Assembly: GCA_910585855.1 (NCBI GenBank)
Contig: CAJUGZ010000166.1
Location: 1-9,497 of the forward strand
From: an uncultured Lachnospiraceae bacterium
GTDB lineage: Bacteria; Bacillota_A; Clostridia; Lachnospirales; Lachnospiraceae
Length of the DNA stretch: 9,497 nt
Direction: 5' to 3'
Part shown: positions 6,255 to 9,497 of the stretch, in pieces
How positions within the stretch are numbered: the first letter of the stretch is position 1
Layout: every line of letters starts with the position of its first letter
Made by a program: the position numbers and the translations under genes
The notes under the pieces: generated by a model
Told to the model about the DNA's origin: nothing
Databases searched by the model: none
What the model saw: the letters and a program-made list of their open reading frames with translations, nothing else

Positions 6255-7368
6255 AGTAAATAAATTATATACACCGCAGATAGGCGGAATTGAAACGATT
6301 GTTCAAAATATTGCAGAAAATTTAAAGCATCAGGCAAATATTAAAGTCTTGGTTTGCCAGCCAAAGGGAAAGACCGTAAAGGAATGGGTAGATGGTGTTT
6401 TTGTTATTCGCTGTGCAAGTTTTGGAACAGTATTTTCTATGCCGCTGTCCCTTTGTTTTTTCCCTTATTTTCGAAAACTCTCCAAAACAGCGGATTTGAT
6501 TCATATTCATGTCCCGTTTCCTTTGGCAGATTTGGCATGTCTTTTGTCTGGCTATCAAGGAAAAGTAATTATTTCTTGGCATAGTGATATTGTAAGGCAG
6601 AAAAAGATTTTATTGGTTTATAAGCCGCTTTTAAACTGGCTGATTCGCCGGGCAGACTGTATTGTAGCAGCGACACAGGAACAGATTGACAGTTCCCCTT
6701 TTATTCGTCCATATGCGGAAAAATGCAGAATTATACCCTATGGACTGAATCTGGAAGAGTATCGTATCAAAGGAACAATTTTAACAGACCGTTTAAATCA
6801 TAAAACTTATGTAAAAGCACTGTTTGTAGGACGGTTGGTTTATTATAAAGGGATTGGTGTTTTGCTGCAGGCAATGAAGAGGGTAGAGGGATGTGAACTG
6901 TTTTTAGTCGGAAGCGGTAAGAAGGAAAAGGACTGGAAAGCGTCTGCAAAAGAGATAAAAGACAGAGTACATTTTTTGGGTGCATTATCTTCAGAGGATC
7001 TAAAAAAGGCTTTTTCGGATTGTGATTTTTTGGTTCTGCCGTCGGTGGAAAAAAGTGAGTCCTTTGGTATTGTGCAGTTAGAAGCAATGGCTTATGGAAA
7101 ACCTGTAATCAATACCGCACTTCCCACCGGAGTACCTTCTGTCAGTTTAGACGGGATTACGGGAATTACAGTAAAAGCAGGAAGTGAAAAAGAACTGGCA
7201 GAAGCGATGCAGCGTCTGACAGATCAAAAGGAATTAAGAGAACAATATGGAGCAAATGCCAGAAAAAGAGTAGAAAACCATTTTAATAATCAAATGATTA
7301 TGAAGCAGATGTTAGAATTGTATCAGTCTTTTACAGAAAAAGAGAAAAGGGAAGGAAAGGAAGCTTAA
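6229..7368 (+). CDS. GT4 family glycosyltransferase (WbpZ-like)
   Basis: This is the second retaining GT-B enzyme, 379 residues. The N-terminal acceptor domain has the glycine-rich QIGGIETIVQNIAENL (17-32), an IHIHVPFPLADL segment (91-102) and SWHSD (116-120). The donor domain has FVGRLVYYKGIGVLLQA (199-215) and the E-x7-E motif from Glu277 to Glu285 (ESFGIVQLE), then TGVPSVS (300-306), typical of WbpZ/PimB-like mannosyl- or rhamnosyltransferases. The ATG lies inside the end of the previous gene (26-bp overlap) and is preceded by AAGGA (6216-6220), so the two are probably translated together. In P. aeruginosa the WbpZ enzyme is assigned an early step in D-rhamnan assembly; whether that holds here is inference. 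A third transferase like WbpX is not in the window and could lie downstream. Confidence 0.87.
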   Translation: MKRKIKILEVNKLYTPQIGGIETIVQNIAENLKHQANIKVLVCQPKGKTVKEWVDGVFVIRCASFGTVFSMPLSLCFFPYFRKLSKTADLIHIHVPFPLADLACLLSGYQGKVIISWHSDIVRQKKILLVYKPLLNWLIRRADCIVAATQEQIDSSPFIRPYAEKCRIIPYGLNLEEYRIKGTILTDRLNHKTYVKALFVGRLVYYKGIGVLLQAMKRVEGCELFLVGSGKKEKDWKASAKEIKDRVHFLGALSSEDLKKAFSDCDFLVLPSVEKSESFGIVQLEAMAYGKPVINTALPTGVPSVSLDGITGITVKAGSEKELAEAMQRLTDQKELREQYGANARKRVENHFNNQMIMKQMLELYQSFTEKEKREGKEA

Positions 7369-7372
7369 AAGG

Positions 7373-8149
7373 ATGGAATTTTTACAGGAACTTTATGCCT
7401 ATCGCACCATGCTTGCTTCGCTGGTAAAACGAGATTTAAAGGGCAGATATAAGGGATCGGTACTTGGATTTTTATGGACATTTTTAAATCCGCTTTTGCA
7501 GCTTGGGGTTTATAGTCTGGTTTTTAAAGTAATTTTAAAAAATCCAATGGAGAATTATTCTATACATTTATTTGTTGCATTAGTTCCATGGATTTTCTTT
7601 TCTTCTGCTTTAACAACAGGGACAAAGGCAATTTTAGGACAGGCAAATCTGGTAAAAAAGATTTATTTTCCAAGGGAAATTATTCCGATTGCTTATGCAA
7701 CAAGCAGTTTTATCAATATGCTTTTATCGTTCGTAATTATATTTGCAGTATTATTGATTTCTCCAATGAAAGTTTTTTTAAAACCAGTTTTGCTGCTTCC
7801 GATTGTAATGTTCTTACAATATTTTTTAGTAATCGGAGTAAATATGATCACTTCTGCTTTAACCGTTTATTTTCGGGATTTGGAGCATATTATGGGGGTG
7901 CTTAGTATGGCTTGGATGTATTTATCCCCTGTGGTATATCCGGTCAGTTATATTGCCGAGGAATATCAAGGTTTCTATATGTTAAATCCTATGACGCCGA
8001 TTTTGATTGCTTATCGGGATATTTTATATTATGGGATATGTCCAAGCAGTCAGACTTTGGGTTTAATTTTTATAGAGTGTTTGATCTGGTTAGGAATAGG
8101 GATTTTGATCTTTTTAAAATTAAAGTGGTATTTTGCAGAGGAGCTTTGA
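7373..8149 (+). CDS. wzm: Polysaccharide ABC exporter, membrane subunit
   Basis: This is the ABC-2 type permease half of a Wzm/Wzt exporter, which moves a finished lipid-linked polysaccharide across the cytoplasmic membrane. The length of 258 residues is standard. The family hallmark DLKGRYKGSVLGFLWTFLNP spans 21-40. Hydrophobic segments lie near 28-54, 62-88, 103-130, 137-165, 173-195 and 228-250, giving about six membrane spans. LVKKIYFPREIIPI (93-106) matches the cytosolic coupling helix that contacts the ATPase, and YFRDLEHI (166-173) is also family-typical. A purine-rich ribosome binding site (about 7349-7362) precedes the ATG, four bases after the previous stop. wzt follows after four bases. 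TagG-type teichoic acid permeases are close relatives, but the rhamnose-type operon favours glycan export. Confidence 0.93.
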   Translation: MEFLQELYAYRTMLASLVKRDLKGRYKGSVLGFLWTFLNPLLQLGVYSLVFKVILKNPMENYSIHLFVALVPWIFFSSALTTGTKAILGQANLVKKIYFPREIIPIAYATSSFINMLLSFVIIFAVLLISPMKVFLKPVLLLPIVMFLQYFLVIGVNMITSALTVYFRDLEHIMGVLSMAWMYLSPVVYPVSYIAEEYQGFYMLNPMTPILIAYRDILYYGICPSSQTLGLIFIECLIWLGIGILIFLKLKWYFAEEL

Positions 8150-8153
8150 GGAT

Positions 8154-9407
8154 ATGGCAGTAATAGAAGTTTTGGATGTAAAGAAAAGTTTTCGGGTATA
8201 TTCCGATAAAGGAAAAACATTAAAAGAAAAGATGCTGTTTCAAAAAAGAAATCAATATGAAGAACGGCTGGTATTAAATGGAATTTCTTTTCAGGTGGAA
8301 AAGGGAGAGGCAGTCGGTCTGATCGGGCACAATGGCTGCGGAAAGAGTACACTGTTAAAACTAATGACAAAAATTTTTCGTCCTGACAGTGGAACGATTC
8401 GGATACAGGGGCGGGTTTCTAGTCTGATTGAATTGGGAGCAGGGTTTCACCCGGATATGACCGGAAGAGAAAATATTTATACCAATGCTTCGATTTTTGG
8501 ACTGACAAAAAAAGAAATTCGAAATCGAATGGAAGAGATTATTGCTTTTTCGGAATTGGAAGATTACATTGATAATCCAGTTCGAACCTATTCCTCTGGA
8601 ATGTATACCAGACTGGCGTTTTCTGTGGCAATTCATGTGGACGCAGATGTACTGCTGATTGATGAAATACTGGCGGTGGGAGATGCATCTTTTCAGGCAA
8701 AATGTTTTGAAAAGCTGTTGGAGATTAAAGCAAAAGGAACAACGATTGTAATCGTTTCCCATTCTTTGGTACAGATTGAACAGATTTGCAATCGTTCGAT
8801 TTGGATTGAAAACGGAAAGATACAGATGGAAGCCCCTCCAAATGAAGTACATCCAAGCTATTTGGCTTATATGGGAAAACAGAAAAGGGTTCTATCCAAT
8901 AAAGAGTCAAAACCAGAGTTAAAAAAAGTAGAGAAATCCGTTTTAGAAACGAAAGCTGAAGTTTTGCCAAAATCAGAGGAAGTACAAAAAGAAGAGTGGA
9001 AAGCACGGATTGTAAAAGCCGAATTAATCGGAGAAAATGGAACGGCTTGCGGAAATTATCGTACAGGAGAAAAAGTGCTGTTAAAGATTGCCTATCAAGC
9101 CAAACCAGAGCAGTTAAACGGTGTTTTAATCGGACTATTGTTTTTTCGAAAGGACAATTTTACCTGTTATGGGACAAATACGTTAAGAGAGCGGCTTGGA
9201 TTGCTGAAATTAAAGGAAAAAGGCGAAATTTTATGTGAAATAGAAAAATTAAATTTGGTAAAAGGGTCTTATTGGATTGATATTGCAATTCGTTCAGAGG
9301 ATATGTTCGCTTATGACTATAAGGCAAAAGCGGTGGAATTTACGGTATATTCTACAGTAGATGAGGTAGGGGTGGCGAAATTGGATCATACTTGGAAATT
9401 TCAGTAG
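8154..9407 (+). CDS. wzt: Polysaccharide ABC exporter, ATP-binding subunit with C-terminal glycan-reading domain
   Basis: This ATPase subunit powers glycan export with Wzm. It has 417 residues from the ATG at 8154. Walker A GHNGCGKS is at 58-65, signature YSSGM at 146-150, Walker B DVLLIDE at 165-171, and the switch His203 in IVSHS. A charged Lys/Glu-rich linker (about 238-278) leads to a beta-rich C-terminal domain (about 280-417), absent from minimal TagH-like ATPases. In Wzt proteins of the E. coli O9a type this domain binds the modified chain end and couples termination to export. The ATG at 8154 is preferred over an in-frame TTG at 8133 because AGAGGAG lies at 8137-8143, 10 bases upstream, and the ATG is spaced four bases from the wzm stop. 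It implies that a chain-capping enzyme exists, not seen in this window. Confidence 0.93.
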   Translation: MAVIEVLDVKKSFRVYSDKGKTLKEKMLFQKRNQYEERLVLNGISFQVEKGEAVGLIGHNGCGKSTLLKLMTKIFRPDSGTIRIQGRVSSLIELGAGFHPDMTGRENIYTNASIFGLTKKEIRNRMEEIIAFSELEDYIDNPVRTYSSGMYTRLAFSVAIHVDADVLLIDEILAVGDASFQAKCFEKLLEIKAKGTTIVIVSHSLVQIEQICNRSIWIENGKIQMEAPPNEVHPSYLAYMGKQKRVLSNKESKPELKKVEKSVLETKAEVLPKSEEVQKEEWKARIVKAELIGENGTACGNYRTGEKVLLKIAYQAKPEQLNGVLIGLLFFRKDNFTCYGTNTLRERLGLLKLKEKGEILCEIEKLNLVKGSYWIDIAIRSEDMFAYDYKAKAVEFTVYSTVDEVGVAKLDHTWKFQ

Positions 9408-9459
9408 CAGGGGAGGACGCCAGATTCGAAACCGGTGGGCATCCTGCTGTTCCGGTTTC
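9408..9459 (+). other. Candidate H-type pseudoknot after wzt
   Basis: Stem 1 pairs AGGACGCC (9414-9421) with GGCATCCT (9438-9445), seven of eight pairs with one C/A mismatch. Stem 2 pairs GAAACCGG (9428-9435) exactly with CCGGTTTC (9452-9459). The 5' arm of stem 2 lies in the loop of stem 1, with connectors of 6, 2 and 6 nt, which is a sterically reasonable H-type pseudoknot. Otherwise the two stems are mutually exclusive. It is followed at once by an A-run and a terminator-like hairpin, so a regulatory role on readthrough is conceivable. This was found by eye; no known riboswitch class is recognised. Confidence 0.35.
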
Positions 9460-9460
9460 C

Positions 9461-9497
9461 AAAAAGCAAGAAGTTCTAAGACTTCTGCCTTTTCTTT
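9461..9497 (+). terminator. Probable intrinsic terminator at the end of the window
   Basis: AGAAGT (9469-9474) pairs with ACTTCT (9481-9486), and GC (9466-9467) pairs with GC (9487-9488) across a bulged A. The loop is TCTAAG. A CTTTTCTTT run follows up to the window edge and an AAAAA run precedes the stem. It is of moderate strength and lies 58 bp after the wzt stop. It could end the manC-wzt operon or act as an attenuator if further glycan genes follow; the sequence beyond the window would decide. Confidence 0.6.

Noticed and set aside
8361..8852. 163-codon - strand ORF inside wzt
   Set aside because: It lies opposite the ATPase core with its Walker and signature motifs. The length reflects codon bias of the real gene on the other strand.

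Overview
The window looks like a low-GC, purine-rich coding-strand Firmicute, most likely a gut-type clostridium such as a Lachnospiraceae member. The evidence is AT-rich codon use, strong AGGAG-type ribosome binding sites, tightly packed genes and the flavour of the proteins. This assignment is an inference from style, not from a marker gene. All convincing genes are on the + strand.

Layout: (1) Positions 1-500 hold no gene I can recognise. They contain a pair of degenerate direct repeats (282-305 and 373-396), a perfect 12-bp-arm palindrome (437-465), and further upstream some long-range complementarity that could be structured RNA. (2) Positions 501-1826 encode a 441-residue member of the TnpB/Cas12 family. 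All three acidic residues of the RuvC nuclease site appear to be replaced (Phe224, Pro322, Ala412), while the overall fold landmarks and a zinc-finger-like Cys cluster remain. That is the profile of a nuclease-dead TnpB-like protein (TldR-like, a candidate RNA-guided DNA-binding repressor). No transposase gene accompanies it. (3) Positions 1827-2065 are a non-coding leader with an 11+4 bp hairpin around an unusually GC-rich loop. This could be part of a guide RNA or the 5' leader of the next operon. (4) Positions 2066-9407 are a seven-gene polysaccharide operon: manC, gmd, rmd, two GT4 glycosyltransferases, wzm and wzt. (5) Positions 9408-9497 can form an H-type pseudoknot followed by an intrinsic-terminator-like hairpin.

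The operon reads as one pathway. ManC makes GDP-mannose, Gmd converts it to GDP-4-keto-6-deoxy-mannose, and Rmd reduces that to GDP-D-rhamnose. The two cytosolic GT4 enzymes probably assemble a D-rhamnose- and/or mannose-containing chain on a lipid carrier. The Wzm/Wzt ABC transporter exports the finished chain, with the Wzt C-terminal domain likely reading the chain end. The gene content closely parallels the D-rhamnan (common polysaccharide antigen) cluster of Pseudomonas aeruginosa, but in an apparent Gram-positive. Rmd has an apparent in-frame loss of about 16 residues next to its catalytic tyrosine, so the last sugar step may be altered.

The most interesting possibility is that the nuclease-dead TnpB-like protein, encoded directly upstream, is an RNA-guided regulator exapted to control this surface-glycan operon or another surface gene. 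The protein part is visible in the sequence. The guide RNA and its target are not established here.
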